DNA of 64,000 nucleotides from Lachnospiraceae bacterium MD335 (GTDB lineage: Bacteria; Bacillota; Clostridia; Lachnospirales; Lachnospiraceae). Where the stretch lies: the NCBI GenBank assembly GCA_000403335.2, contig KE159629.1, positions 1 to 64,000 of the forward strand, written 5' to 3'. Of the stretch, positions 1 to 7,395 are shown one piece after another (positions within the stretch are counted from its first letter, which is position 1; every line of letters starts with the position of its first letter). Made by a program: the position numbers and the translations under genes. Under the pieces are notes generated by a model. It was given only the letters and a program-made list of their open reading frames with translations, was not told the origin of the DNA and did not search any database.

Positions 1-281
1 CCCCCGGTTTGACTTGGGGAGAAAATACCCGCCGCACTCGGTACAGCGTTTCCTGTCTGCCCGGTGGAGTAGGGCGGCTTCCAGTTTCCCGTCCAATGGC
101 AGCACGGCGACAATGAACCAGCGGCATAAAAGGGAATAGCTGATACTCTGGACGCATACGCAAGGCTCGCCGTTATCCAGCAAGATACAGTTGCCGTTAT
201 CGTAGTTGCAGCACTCATGCACAAGGCGGCGGGCGGCTCTGTACTGTGGGTAGTCCATGTAGGGGCGTTTACCGTTCATTT
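1..281 (-). CDS. cysteine-rich VLP-type conjugative-element protein (partial)
   Basis: The gene starts with ATG at 281 and runs off the left edge, so only about 93 N-terminal residues are visible. They begin MNGKRPYMDYPQYRAARRLV and are rich in cysteine: HECCNYDNGNC, then CVCVQ, then a zinc-ribbon-like RKRCTECGGYF. I recognise this as the small 'cysteine-rich VLP' protein found next to relaxase genes in Firmicutes conjugative transposons; its molecular role is unknown. The start overlaps the end of the upstream relaxase fragment by 13 bases, so the two were translationally coupled. Family assignment is from memory of such elements, not from a search. Confidence 0.7.
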
Positions 282-667
282 TCCCGCCCCTTTCCCCGTT
301 CCGGCTCACGGCGTAATATCTTGTCAAGATTGCTTTTCACGGTCTGCAATTCCCGGACGTTCTCTTTCTTCTCCCGGTACTCGTTGTAAAGGGCGTTTTT
401 CTCTTTGGTAAGCTGCTCAATCTCCGTTTGTAGGGCTTTGGACGCTGGCAGCTTGGAGATTCCCTGTGCCTTGAAATACCGGGCGGCAGATTCGGAAATG
501 ATAAACTCGCTTTCGTGCTGCTCCCGGTAAGCTCTCCGGGCTTTCTCCGTTTTCTGCGCCCGCAATCCGTCACGGGCTGGCTTCCTCTGTGTGGGCTTTT
601 GCTGATACCCCCGGCTTGTTCGGCGTGGATTCTGCCAACTATGCGGCGGTATTTCTCCCTCTATTAC
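269..667 (-). pseudogene. C-terminal remnant of a conjugative relaxase
   Basis: The frame is open from 667 to the stop at 269; a TTG at 565 is the only candidate start and has no clear ribosome site. The last ~90 residues (ESEFIISESAARYFKAQG, then KALQTEIEQLTKEKNALYNE, then VKSNLDKILRREPERGK) match the charged coiled-coil tail typical of MobA/MobL-like relaxases of Firmicutes elements. The whole nuclease domain, with its tyrosine and histidine triad, is absent, and upstream is unrelated non-coding sequence. It cannot nick DNA; it is a leftover of a recombination or deletion event. Its downstream neighbour is the VLP gene, the normal order in intact elements. Confidence 0.65.
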
Positions 668-895
668 TTACTACGCACGGCAAGGCAAATCTGGCAAAGT
701 TCCCCGGAATTTCTTTTCGTGTTTTCATAACAGCATTTGACAAAAACGGAAGAATCAGTTCCGTTTTGCAGTGATATACGGACGGTTTCAAAAAATGCCA
801 AACTTTCCGGCAATTATTTTTCCCCTTATTACCTACTACGGGAAAAAAGAAAATTTAGGCAATGTTTTCCGAAAGTATTTGAATTAATTTATTGC
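641..895. repeat. two diverged direct repeats in a gene-less 670-990 stretch
   Basis: No gene is supported between 668 and 994. Two stretches about 160 bp apart resemble each other: around 645-700 and around 805-870. Both contain TATTAC(C/T)TACTACG, then a purine-rich run, then GGCAA...TTCC. They are probably remnants of a duplicated non-coding segment near the old relaxase gene. I cannot tell whether they were an origin of transfer or simply decayed sequence. Confidence 0.35.
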
Positions 896-994
896 GGCGC
901 AAAATCCGGCTTGGTTTTGGGCGCAAAAAAACAGGAAACCTTTTCTTGATTTCCTGTCTTTGGCTGCCGCTGATGGGCGGCGGTTATTCTGTTA

Positions 995-1399
995 TCATTC
1001 CCCGGAAGCAAACTTGTAGCCCACGCCTAAAACGGTCTTTATGTAAGTGGGCTTGCCACTGTCCGGCTCTATCTTTTTCCGTAGATTGCATATCACATTT
1101 GCCACATTTGACTGGCAGCTTTCGCTTTCCATGCTCCACACGGCTTCAAAGATTTGCGCCTTTGTGAATACCCTCCCCGGACTGGCGGCAAGGTAGCAAA
1201 GTGTGCCGTACTCTAAACGTGTGAGAGGAATGTCTGACCCGTCTTTCAGTACCCGGCGTTGGTGTAATCTGATTTCCAATCCCGGAAAAGTAAGTGCCGG
1301 GGAGTGGGGCGGCTGCATGGCTTCCAGCGGTATCATATCGGCAAGGGCGGCTATGGCTTTCTCAACTGCTTTTTCTTCGGTGTCGTTAAACATAAGCAT
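995..1399 (-). CDS. OmpR/PhoB-type winged-helix DNA-binding protein
   Basis: Protein of about 134 residues. The C-terminal ~90 residues form a transcriptional-regulator winged helix: a strand with LEIRLHQRRVLKDGSDIPLT, the helix LTRLEYGTLCYLAASPGRVF, the recognition-helix region SCQSNVANVICNLRKKIEP, and the wing YIKTVLGVGYKF. There is no receiver domain, so it is a stand-alone DNA-binding protein, as found in several conjugative elements. The start is unclear. An in-frame GTG at 1423 lies inside the AGGAGGTG ribosome site, while the ATG at 1399 is 23 bases past it. A four-codon ORF, TTG at 1416 to TAG at 1402, could couple translation to the ATG. It probably regulates element genes. Confidence 0.7.
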   Translation of the reverse strand: MLMFNDTEEKAVEKAIAALADMIPLEAMQPPHSPALTFPGLEIRLHQRRVLKDGSDIPLTRLEYGTLCYLAASPGRVFTKAQIFEAVWSMESESCQSNVANVICNLRKKIEPDSGKPTYIKTVLGVGYKFASGE

Positions 1400-1595
1400 A
1401 ACTATTTTTGCGACAAATCTCACCTCCTGTTAGGTAGGCTGTCCGTCAAAGCGGAACTGGAACAGGGCAGCGATAAGCCGCCGTTTAATGTTGTCCTCGG
1501 TGTCCTTGTTGACCTGTCCGTTTTCAAGGGAAGCAAGCCGGATTCGCTTGCTGTAATGCCGTAAAACCTCGTCAATGGCTTCCGGCTCTCCGCTG

Positions 1596-1626
1596 GTTGC
1601 TCTGGTTCTTTCTGAACTTTGGGTAT
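1596..1626. repeat. ISL3 left end: 8-bp target duplication plus 23-bp inverted repeat
   Basis: GTTGCTCT at 1596-1603 is the target duplication. The terminal repeat occupies 1604-1626 and is an exact reverse complement of 3585-3607. Confidence 0.92.
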
Positions 1627-1680
1627 AGGCAACAAAAATTATAGGTTGAAATCACATCTGATTTCAGCCTAAATTTTTGC

Positions 1681-2496
1681 CTATATCAGTTTAGATAATT
1701 CAAATCCTTTCATCTTGGGCATAAAAGCAAGAAAACATTTTTTTGAAAGGTTGACTAATTTCGCTCTGCCATATACAATACGTTTGATGAGTTTGAATTT
1801 GTTGTTGTTTCCTTCAACAAATCCTGAACTTACTTCTAAAGATATCGCGTTCTTGACCGGGGCGATATCTTTTTTTATACATTCGCAAAACCCTTTGAGA
1901 GAGGAATCTGTATATTTTTCTAAAAAGTCATCTATTTTAGATGGTTCTTTTTCCATCAGTGCAGAATGAAATGTTTGGAATACATCCTCTGTCCATCTGA
2001 CTGCGGGATAATGCTCCTTTATCAAGTTTATATGTTCTTCTACGGTTTTATTTCTTTTTGACTTAGGATTTTTTGTGAGTATGTACTTTAATATCTCATC
2101 CCTTTTTATTACAGTAACATCGTCCGGATAACAGTCCTCCAGCATTTTCATGGAATGTATCTTTTTTCTGCCCGGAAAATTATTCTGACTTATACATGAC
2201 AGATAAAACCATATGGTGGTTGAGGGATCTTTGATGCCTGTATGCCTCAGATAAAAATAGATGGTATCGTCAGCATGCCCGTCACGCATCATCTTATAAA
2301 TGATATTTACATAGGCATTCCCCCTCCGCCCGGCTGAATGTTTTGATTTGCGCGGCCTGTCCATTCCCTGTATTTCTTCTGCCGGCATTTGGATATACCT
2401 TCGGGCAGTCGGTCTGCTTATTTTATATTTGCTGCAGATGAGTGCAATGTCTTTTTCCGGCATTTCATTCCACTGGCTTTGTACTTCCTGTATCAT
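1681..2496 (-). CDS. ISL3 transposase, downstream frame (HTH and final catalytic Glu)
   Basis: Protein of 271 residues whose ATG overlaps the upstream stop as ATGA. It opens with a helix-turn-helix (ALICSKYKISRPTARRYIQ, ~17-36) and ends with the ISL3 C-terminal catalytic segment. In that segment SSGFVEGNNNKFKLIKRIVY carries the third acidic residue (Glu of FVEG) and is followed by YGRAKLVNLSKKC. It is therefore the second half of the transposase. It can be made either as a fusion by -1 frameshifting at 2508-2502 or by reinitiation at the overlapping ATG. I favour the fusion because the catalytic triad is split between the frames. Confidence 0.87.
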   Translation of the reverse strand: MIQEVQSQWNEMPEKDIALICSKYKISRPTARRYIQMPAEEIQGMDRPRKSKHSAGRRGNAYVNIIYKMMRDGHADDTIYFYLRHTGIKDPSTTIWFYLSCISQNNFPGRKKIHSMKMLEDCYPDDVTVIKRDEILKYILTKNPKSKRNKTVEEHINLIKEHYPAVRWTEDVFQTFHSALMEKEPSKIDDFLEKYTDSSLKGFCECIKKDIAPVKNAISLEVSSGFVEGNNNKFKLIKRIVYGRAKLVNLSKKCFLAFMPKMKGFELSKLI

Positions 2497-3470
2497 CTTT
2501 TGTTTTTTTTCCTGTTTTCTGCCTGCCGTTTTTTCTCGGCACTGTTGTAGTTATTTGCCGAATCGTCGTAATCAACCGGATTTCCATATGCATCTGTTGG
2601 CGGCGTATTGTCATAGTTTAACTGCTGTATGACAGATTCATCCGCTTTCTTTTCCCTTGAAATTTTCTTTGGAGGGGTATCAAGCACCTGTCCGCCCCTG
2701 ATAAAGATTTCCGGTGGCAGCTCATTTTTAAAAATATTCTTCAGGTGTTCCATCAGATTCTGCAGCAGATGAAAACGGTCGGCAACCTGCACGCATTCCG
2801 GCAGGACTTCGCTGACCGCCTTCGCGTATGAACTGGCGCGGTCTCTTGCAACCACTTTGATCTTTTTGTGCTCTTTGAGCCATTCCTTTAATGTCGTGCC
2901 ATCCCTTCCATCCAAAAGCGCAATCATGTGGTGGTCTTTCAGATCATAAACTGCAGTTGCATAGGTCTGTCCTTTTCTGGTTGCAACATCATCGATGCCA
3001 ACTGCCTCAACATCCGGATCATCTTCAAACTTTATCCTGTTGTACAGGCGCTGTATGGTATCATTACTTACAGTAACGCCCAGGAGCTTTAACACGCTGC
3101 TTGCGCCTTCGTTACTCATGAACATGGCCATTCCAAGTATCAGGGTATTGAGGGCGTCCGTTCTTACCTGTGATGTTCGCGCAAAAGAAAGCGGCTCTGT
3201 AAACACTTTTGTCCCGCATTCAGGATTATCACACTCATATTTATAAACATTGATATGAAGGCAGGTGGGTTTGCAGCGGATCGGAATATCCTGGATCTTC
3301 CGCATATAGGTTGCGTGAAGATGCCGGCTTTCTTCCCCGCATTGCGGACAGGCACAGCTATGTTTTCTTGATTTTATAAATATATCTAAAGAATCCGTTT
3401 CTGAATAATCATAAACATAATGATCCTTGTCTAGAAAAAAAGAATAGTCTGTAATTTCTTTATATTTCAT
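2493..3470 (-). CDS. ISL3 transposase, upstream frame (zinc finger and DDE core)
   Basis: Protein of 325 residues. It begins with an ISL3-type zinc-binding region: CACPQCGEESRHLHATYMRK and CDNPECGTKVF, about residues 38-85. The DDE catalytic core follows, with the first Asp in AVGIDDVATRKGQTYA (~157-172) and the second around VVARDRASSYAKAV and VQVADRFHLLQNLMEHLKN. The third acidic residue is not in this frame; it lies in the adjoining downstream frame. The C-terminus is lysine-rich and ends at TGA 2495-2493, just after an A AAA AAC heptamer. The usual ISL3 transposase is a single chain, so this frame alone is expected to be inactive unless joined to the next. Confidence 0.88.
   Translation of the reverse strand: MKYKEITDYSFFLDKDHYVYDYSETDSLDIFIKSRKHSCACPQCGEESRHLHATYMRKIQDIPIRCKPTCLHINVYKYECDNPECGTKVFTEPLSFARTSQVRTDALNTLILGMAMFMSNEGASSVLKLLGVTVSNDTIQRLYNRIKFEDDPDVEAVGIDDVATRKGQTYATAVYDLKDHHMIALLDGRDGTTLKEWLKEHKKIKVVARDRASSYAKAVSEVLPECVQVADRFHLLQNLMEHLKNIFKNELPPEIFIRGGQVLDTPPKKISREKKADESVIQQLNYDNTPPTDAYGNPVDYDDSANNYNSAEKKRQAENRKKNKR
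2502..2508 (-). promoter_or_regulatory. A_AAA_AAC -1 frameshift site in the ISL3 transposase
   Basis: On the minus strand the upstream frame reads AAA AAA AAC AAA AGA TGA. The heptamer A AAA AAC is in the correct phase for tandem tRNA slippage. A -1 shift continues as CAA AAG ATG ATA CAG, exactly the frame of the downstream ORF, giving a ~597-residue transposase. I did not establish a downstream stimulatory structure. Confidence 0.65.
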
Positions 3471-3584
3471 ATGGCGGTTCTCCTTACAGTATTTGGTGAT
3501 ACTATTGTATCATTTGTACCCAAAAATAAGAATAATATAGGTAATAAAAAAACAGATCTTTGACCTGTTCTTTTATTACCTATC

Positions 3585-3615
3585 ATACCCAAAGTTCAGA
3601 AAGAACCGTTGCTCT
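3585..3615. repeat. ISL3 right end: 23-bp inverted repeat plus 8-bp target duplication
   Basis: The terminal repeat is 3585-3607, followed by the second GTTGCTCT copy at 3608-3615. Confidence 0.92.
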
Positions 3616-3640
3616 GACAATAGTTTCATACGGTACAAGT

Positions 3641-4084
3641 TTAGGATTCCTCATGGAAAAGCACCTCCATTTCCTTATGCAGCATTTGCAAGGCACTGTG
3701 TATGTGATGCCACGCCGTACTCCGGCAGCGTCCGTATAGTTCCCCGATTTCCTGCTGTGTGTAACGTCCAAAAAAGTATAGGTAGATGATTTCCCTCTTT
3801 TTCTCCGGCAGAGAGGACAGAGCTTCGGCAAGATTTCCATTTGTGAGGATAACCCTCTGACCACATATCGTAACAGGGTATTGCTTGTAAGGGTCTATGA
3901 AATATGTGTCTGACGTACAAAATGGATAAAACTTTTCTTCTGTGAGGTATTCAAAAGATATTTCCCTTTGCCGCCGCTTGTCCCTGTCACGCCATGCGTT
4001 GATTGCTGCATAGTGTATAACAATTCTGCAAAAAGCGTTAAATGTGTATTCGATATGTTCTTTGTATGCTTCCGAAGAAGTCAC
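3641..4084 (-). CDS. sigma-70-like factor of a conjugative element
   Basis: Protein of about 147 residues. The C-terminal half has a sigma region-4-like helix-turn-helix: ALSSLPEKKREIIYLYFFGR, then YTQQEIGELYGRCRSTAWHH, then ALQMLHKEM. The N-terminal half contains FCRIVIHYAAINAWRDRDKR, resembling region 2. This matches the small sigma-like proteins of Tn916-type elements, which drive element genes. I chose the GTG at 4084 because AAGGGGG lies 8 bases upstream; a TTG at 4126 extends the frame but has no better site. It overlaps the next gene, the disrupted HTH_16 protein, by 14 bases, so IS insertion should leave sigma intact but remove its partner. Confidence 0.75.
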   Translation of the reverse strand: MTSSEAYKEHIEYTFNAFCRIVIHYAAINAWRDRDKRRQREISFEYLTEEKFYPFCTSDTYFIDPYKQYPVTICGQRVILTNGNLAEALSSLPEKKREIIYLYFFGRYTQQEIGELYGRCRSTAWHHIHSALQMLHKEMEVLFHEES

Positions 4085-4122
4085 TGGCAATTCCCCCTTT
4101 CCACCACAATAGGAACTGTTAT

Positions 4123-4743
4123 TCAAGCTATAAAAGATAACAAGTCGGCAGGTCTTTCCAAAAAATAATCTGCCCGTATGTGCTTATTATGGCTACCCCA
4201 TACTGCCAAAGCAAAATCAATTCCAGCATTTTCTGCACTTATACTGTCATATTTGCTATCTCCGATATAAAGCACTTTCCTATGTTCTGTTTTTGATAAT
4301 TCCACATATTTCAAAAGCGGTGCGGCATTGGGTTTATGTTCCTGTGTATCGTCCGCACATATGATTGTTTTAAAATAATGGCTGATACCAAACTGGCAAA
4401 AATCATGTGTAAATTCTTCCCTTGTCTTTGAGGTGACAATTCCCATTTTATAATCCAGACTTAGAAGATTTTTCAATAGTCCGGTTATTCCGTCAAATAC
4501 TTTAATAGTATCTGCATATTTACACATATTTTTATCCCATAATTCTGTCGCATAGGAAATGTCTTTTATCTCAAGTTTTTTCAAAGCGTCTATCCCGGTA
4601 ATCCCTAACGCAAATTTTAGTTCAGAGCATGGTATCTCTCTCCCCGACAATGCCCTTATGGTTTCCTGTAAGGAATGTAAGACAGCATATTCCGTATCAA
4701 TCAGAGTACCGTCAATGTCAAAAACGATATGCTTATATTTCAT
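4123..4743 (-). CDS. HAD-superfamily phosphatase (phosphoglycolate phosphatase-like)
   Basis: Protein of 206 residues starting MKYKHIVFDIDGTLIDTEYA. The DxDGT nucleophile motif is at residues 9-13, motif II around KMGIVTSKTRE, and motif III/IV in VLYIGDSKYDSISAENAG. A helical cap lies between. These features define a class I HAD hydrolase that dephosphorylates a small metabolite; the substrate cannot be read from sequence. ATG 4743 is preferred over the upstream in-frame ATG because AAAGGCGG sits 6 bases before it. It overlaps the 3' end of the acetyltransferase gene upstream, so the two are one operon. It is cargo of the left element or adjacent accessory DNA. Confidence 0.82.
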   Translation of the reverse strand: MKYKHIVFDIDGTLIDTEYAVLHSLQETIRALSGREIPCSELKFALGITGIDALKKLEIKDISYATELWDKNMCKYADTIKVFDGITGLLKNLLSLDYKMGIVTSKTREEFTHDFCQFGISHYFKTIICADDTQEHKPNAAPLLKYVELSKTEHRKVLYIGDSKYDSISAENAGIDFALAVWGSHNKHIRADYFLERPADLLSFIA

Positions 4744-5335
4744 GTAGCCGCCTTTCTTTGTCTGTATCAAAATGACGTATCACCCTGCATGGATTCCCTA
4801 CTGCAACACAATTAGCCGGGATAGGGCGGTTTACAACACTTCCAGCCCCTATTACGCTGTTTTCTCCTATGGTGACTCCTGGCAGAAGAATACAGCCGCC
4901 GCCAATCCAGACATTATTTTCTATCTCTATCGGACGTGCATAGGTTCTAAAAAATGTTGTCTGGCGTTCCCTCCAATCCGGCACAAGCCTTTCCATTGGT
5001 AAAACAGGGTGCGAAGATGTATAAATCTGCACATTTGAAGCAATCAAAACCCTGTCACCAATTCGGATAGTTTTGTTATCCACAAAGGTACAATTCATAT
5101 TGATTATCACATCATTTCCCAAAAAAATATTTTTTCCATAATCACAATGAAAAGGTGTGTCGATTGCCACATTTTCCCCAATTCCCCCCAACAGCTTCCG
5201 AAGAATGGAAGTGCGTTTTTCCATATCTCCATAATCAGAGAAATAATATTCCCGTGTTAATTCCCTTGTGCAGGCAATCTGCTTTAATGTATCGCTGTCC
5301 GCAGTTTCTAAAAAATCGCTTGCTTCGTAATACAC
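4733..5335 (-). CDS. sugar O-acetyltransferase, left-handed beta-helix type
   Basis: Protein of 200 residues that transfers acetyl from acetyl-CoA to a sugar hydroxyl (maltose/galactoside acetyltransferase family). The N-terminus has the family's helical cap (LTREYYFSDYGDMEKRTSIL). The rest is hexapeptide repeats of a left-handed beta-helix: FHCDYGKNIFLGNDVIIN, then ENNVWIGGGCILLPGVTIGE, then NSVIGAGSVVNRPIPANCVA. The catalytic His is expected in YTSSHPV. Length fits the family (~185-205). Start GTG 5335 follows GGGAGGG by about 6 bases. It is the middle gene of an HD-hydrolase/acetyltransferase/HAD operon on the minus strand. Confidence 0.88.
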   Translation of the reverse strand: MYYEASDFLETADSDTLKQIACTRELTREYYFSDYGDMEKRTSILRKLLGGIGENVAIDTPFHCDYGKNIFLGNDVIINMNCTFVDNKTIRIGDRVLIASNVQIYTSSHPVLPMERLVPDWRERQTTFFRTYARPIEIENNVWIGGGCILLPGVTIGENSVIGAGSVVNRPIPANCVAVGNPCRVIRHFDTDKERRLHEI

Positions 5336-5346
5336 AATATCCCTCC

Positions 5347-5946
5347 CTAACGAAAACTGTTTTCCACAACGCCCGGAAGCAGAGTATAAACAGAGCAGCC
5401 AATCTGTTCTTCAAACAGTTCTTTAATCTCTAAAATTTTTTTCCACCTGTCTATTGTCGCCGGGTGGATGCCGTACCGTATTGTCACATCTACGAATCTC
5501 TTTTCCAAAAGGCAGAACCCCGTAGGCATAGCCAATGCGTCACATAGCTGTACCAGACGGTCATAATCATCATATACCGCATTTGCAACAAAATCTTTCA
5601 TAAACAGGTAATCCTCATCACTGACATCAAACTCTCCGATAGAAGTATCAATATCCTGTATCATAAATGCGTGGGATATACATATCTGTGCAGCTTTTCC
5701 CCACCCACGCTCCATACAGTAACGATAGCCGTCTATCAAATGCCTTTCCGAACTCACTCCGGCATAACGTCCAATATCATGTAACAGCCCGAAAAGATAC
5801 GCCTGTTCAGAAGATAAATCTTTACAGTGTGACGCAATATTTTTACAGGCTTTGGCTACATACCGGGAATGGTCTACCCATGCCCCCGGATTGGACTGCG
5901 CCGCTTCCGTTAATGTCATTTCCACGGTTTGAATGTTTAGTTCCAT
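5347..5946 (-). CDS. HD-domain phosphohydrolase
   Basis: Protein of 199 residues with a classical HD signature: His in GAWVDHSRYVAKACKNIA, the HD dyad in YLFGLLHDIGRYAGV, a further His in AAQICISHAFM, and Asp in RLVQLCDALAMP. Such metal-dependent enzymes hydrolyse phosphate esters of nucleotides or related molecules; the substrate here is not known. The ATG at 5946 follows AAAGGAG by 5 bases and is preferred over an upstream in-frame start. It lies 11 bases upstream of the acetyltransferase gene in the same direction, forming the head of a three-gene operon. Confidence 0.8.
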   Translation of the reverse strand: MELNIQTVEMTLTEAAQSNPGAWVDHSRYVAKACKNIASHCKDLSSEQAYLFGLLHDIGRYAGVSSERHLIDGYRYCMERGWGKAAQICISHAFMIQDIDTSIGEFDVSDEDYLFMKDFVANAVYDDYDRLVQLCDALAMPTGFCLLEKRFVDVTIRYGIHPATIDRWKKILEIKELFEEQIGCSVYTLLPGVVENSFR

Positions 5947-5967
5947 TTTAACTCCTTTCAAAAGGGC

Positions 5968-5995
5968 GGGGCTGGCAGATAAACCGTCCAGCCCC
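5968..5995 (-). terminator. intrinsic terminator downstream of the small 6022-6252 gene
   Basis: GGGGCTGG and CCAGCCCC form an 8-bp GC-rich stem with a 12-base loop. In the minus direction it is followed by CGCCCTTTT. It separates the 6022-6252 gene from the HD/acetyltransferase/HAD operon. Confidence 0.65.
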
Positions 5996-6021
5996 TTTAT
6001 GATGAAATATTTACAGACAAA

Positions 6022-6252
6022 TCAACAATCCCCGGCATAGTATGAAACAATGCTCATATAGTCCGTTGGATTAGGAATTTCTAAAACAAACCGCAGGCAG
6101 TTTTTGTTTTGGCGGTACTGCCGCCACAAACTGTCCTGTACCCTTTCTTCCCCATTGATATTTCGTTTTTTACCGTCCGGGCAGAGCATATTTACTTTGC
6201 CGGTACAGGCATTGACCGTATCTAAAAAATTTTTCATGTTCAGAATGTTCAT
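6022..6252 (-). CDS. small conserved conjugative-element protein of unknown function
   Basis: Protein of 76 residues beginning MNILNMKNFLDTVNACTGKV and ending LEIPNPTDYMSIVSYYAGDC. It resembles the small hypothetical proteins carried by Firmicutes conjugative transposons (sometimes mis-annotated as polyA polymerase). I know no function. ATG 6252 has AAGGTGG six bases upstream and a second GGAGGTGGG further up. A longer frame reaching into the AraC gene exists but overlaps it and is not credible. It lies between the AraC regulator and a terminator. Confidence 0.65.
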   Translation of the reverse strand: MNILNMKNFLDTVNACTGKVNMLCPDGKKRNINGEERVQDSLWRQYRQNKNCLRFVLEIPNPTDYMSIVSYYAGDC

Positions 6253-6349
6253 TTTTACCACCTTGAACCCACCTCCTGTAAATTGTTGATTTACTTTACA
6301 GGTATCATTATAATGCAGGAAGTGCAGGAAAAATATTTCATTTCTGCCC

Positions 6350-7261
6350 TTATCTATCACTATTCTGCCATTTCTTCCGATATTCTGTTGGTGAACAATG
6401 TGCGTACTCCCGAAAAACTTTTCCAAAATAGCTGCTGCTCCCCAAACCGCAGTCATGGCTGATAACTGTAACAGGTTCCTGCCCCTTAGCCAACATCTGA
6501 CAGGCGGCTTGCAGACGGTAAGCCTTTATATAGTCTACGGGGGTCATGTGCAGACAGTCATGGAACACTCTGTAACATTCCCTTTCGCTTAGATATGCTG
6601 CCGCTGCAAGCTCCGGGATAGAAATTTTCTCCTTATAATGCTCGTGAATGTATATCATCATCAACTTTATTTTATCGTTGCTCTTGTTCTGTTCTCCCGC
6701 CTTTTCACGCATAGGGCGGGATAGTTCAAAAATCATTAGCCATATTTCCGTTAGGATTTCCCGAAGTCTTATTTCATACCCAAATTCATCACCGGAAAAG
6801 TGAAATGCTTTAAGAATAAGTTTCAAAATGTTTTCTTCTGCTGCATTGCCCGGAAAAAAAGGAATTAGTTCAATCTGCGGGGCAGTTATAACAGGGGCGA
6901 TATACTTTTGCTCAATCCTGTTTCCCTGTTCTCCGGCAAGTAGGGAAACATCAAAAATATGAAGTAGTTGTATATTCTTTTCCCACTGTGATATTGCTTT
7001 TGTCATATGGAGTACGTTGGAATTTACCATGCCGCCGCTTCCGGCAGGAAACAATAGCTTTCCTCCCGGCGTATCATATTCAATGCTGCCGCTTTCCATG
7101 TAAAAAAGTTCCACCGTTTTATGCCAGTGCCACGGAACATAACGCCCTATATACTTGTCAAGTTCCGCTCTCGAAGCGATATAGGGAAAATCCTTTTCAA
7201 AATTGGGAAGCAATTCTTCCTTGCTTCCAGTATAAAATTCAATGCTGTGTATATTTTTCAT
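6350..7261 (-). CDS. AraC-family transcriptional regulator with cupin-like sensor
   Basis: Protein of 303 residues. The N-terminal ~140 residues form a cupin-type ligand-binding domain (YVPWHWHKTVELFYMESGSI, with metal-type histidines). The C-terminal ~100 residues are two AraC helix-turn-helix units: ISIPELAAAAYLSERECYRV and VTVISHDCGLGSSSYFGKVF, ending YAHCSPTEYRKKW. It should bind promoter DNA as a dimer in response to a small molecule and probably controls the neighbouring minus-strand genes. Start ATG 7261 has AGGTGAA about 7 bases upstream. The ligand cannot be predicted. Confidence 0.88.
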   Translation of the reverse strand: MKNIHSIEFYTGSKEELLPNFEKDFPYIASRAELDKYIGRYVPWHWHKTVELFYMESGSIEYDTPGGKLLFPAGSGGMVNSNVLHMTKAISQWEKNIQLLHIFDVSLLAGEQGNRIEQKYIAPVITAPQIELIPFFPGNAAEENILKLILKAFHFSGDEFGYEIRLREILTEIWLMIFELSRPMREKAGEQNKSNDKIKLMMIYIHEHYKEKISIPELAAAAYLSERECYRVFHDCLHMTPVDYIKAYRLQAACQMLAKGQEPVTVISHDCGLGSSSYFGKVFREYAHCSPTEYRKKWQNSDR

Positions 7262-7395
7262 GTCTATTCACCTGTATATCTGCGGTTTCGTCTGTTTTAT
7301 TAAATATACTGGAATAGCTCTGTGATTGTCAATCAATATAGCGTGTTCTTTAACATCAAAAAAGAAGGAATGAGCGGGATTCCGTAGTAGTCGGC

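Larger units (their letters stand above)
1604..3607 (-). mobile_element. complete ISL3-family insertion sequence
   Basis: The element is 2,004 bp long and bounded by perfect 23-bp terminal inverted repeats reading GGTTCTTTCTGAACTTTGGG followed by TAT at each outer end. It is flanked by an identical 8-bp target duplication, GTTGCTCT, at 1596-1603 and 3608-3615. Ends starting with GG and 8-bp duplications are typical of the ISL3 family, which agrees with the zinc-finger/DDE transposase inside. It interrupts the HTH_16 gene of the conjugative element. The intact ends and exact duplication suggest a recent insertion, possibly still mobile. Confidence 0.92.
1430..3654 (-). pseudogene. HTH_16-like conjugative-element protein, split by the ISL3 insertion
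   Basis: The 5' part (3654-3608) encodes MRNPKLVPYETIVRA. The 3' part (1603-1430) encodes SGEPEAIDEVLRHYSKRI, LASLENGQVNKDTEDNIKRR and LIAALFQFRFDGQPT. If the 2,004-bp insertion sequence and one copy of the 8-bp duplication are removed, the two join in one frame, with a threonine codon at the junction, into a complete 66-residue protein. This is the small helix-turn-helix protein that normally follows the sigma-like factor in Tn916-type modules. Its ATG overlaps the end of that sigma gene by 14 bases. The gene is inactive as it stands but would be restored by precise excision. Confidence 0.85.

Noticed and set aside
6253-6456. N-terminal extension of the 6022-6252 protein into the AraC gene
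   Set aside because: The extension overlaps the AraC coding sequence and has no ribosome site, whereas ATG 6252 has one.
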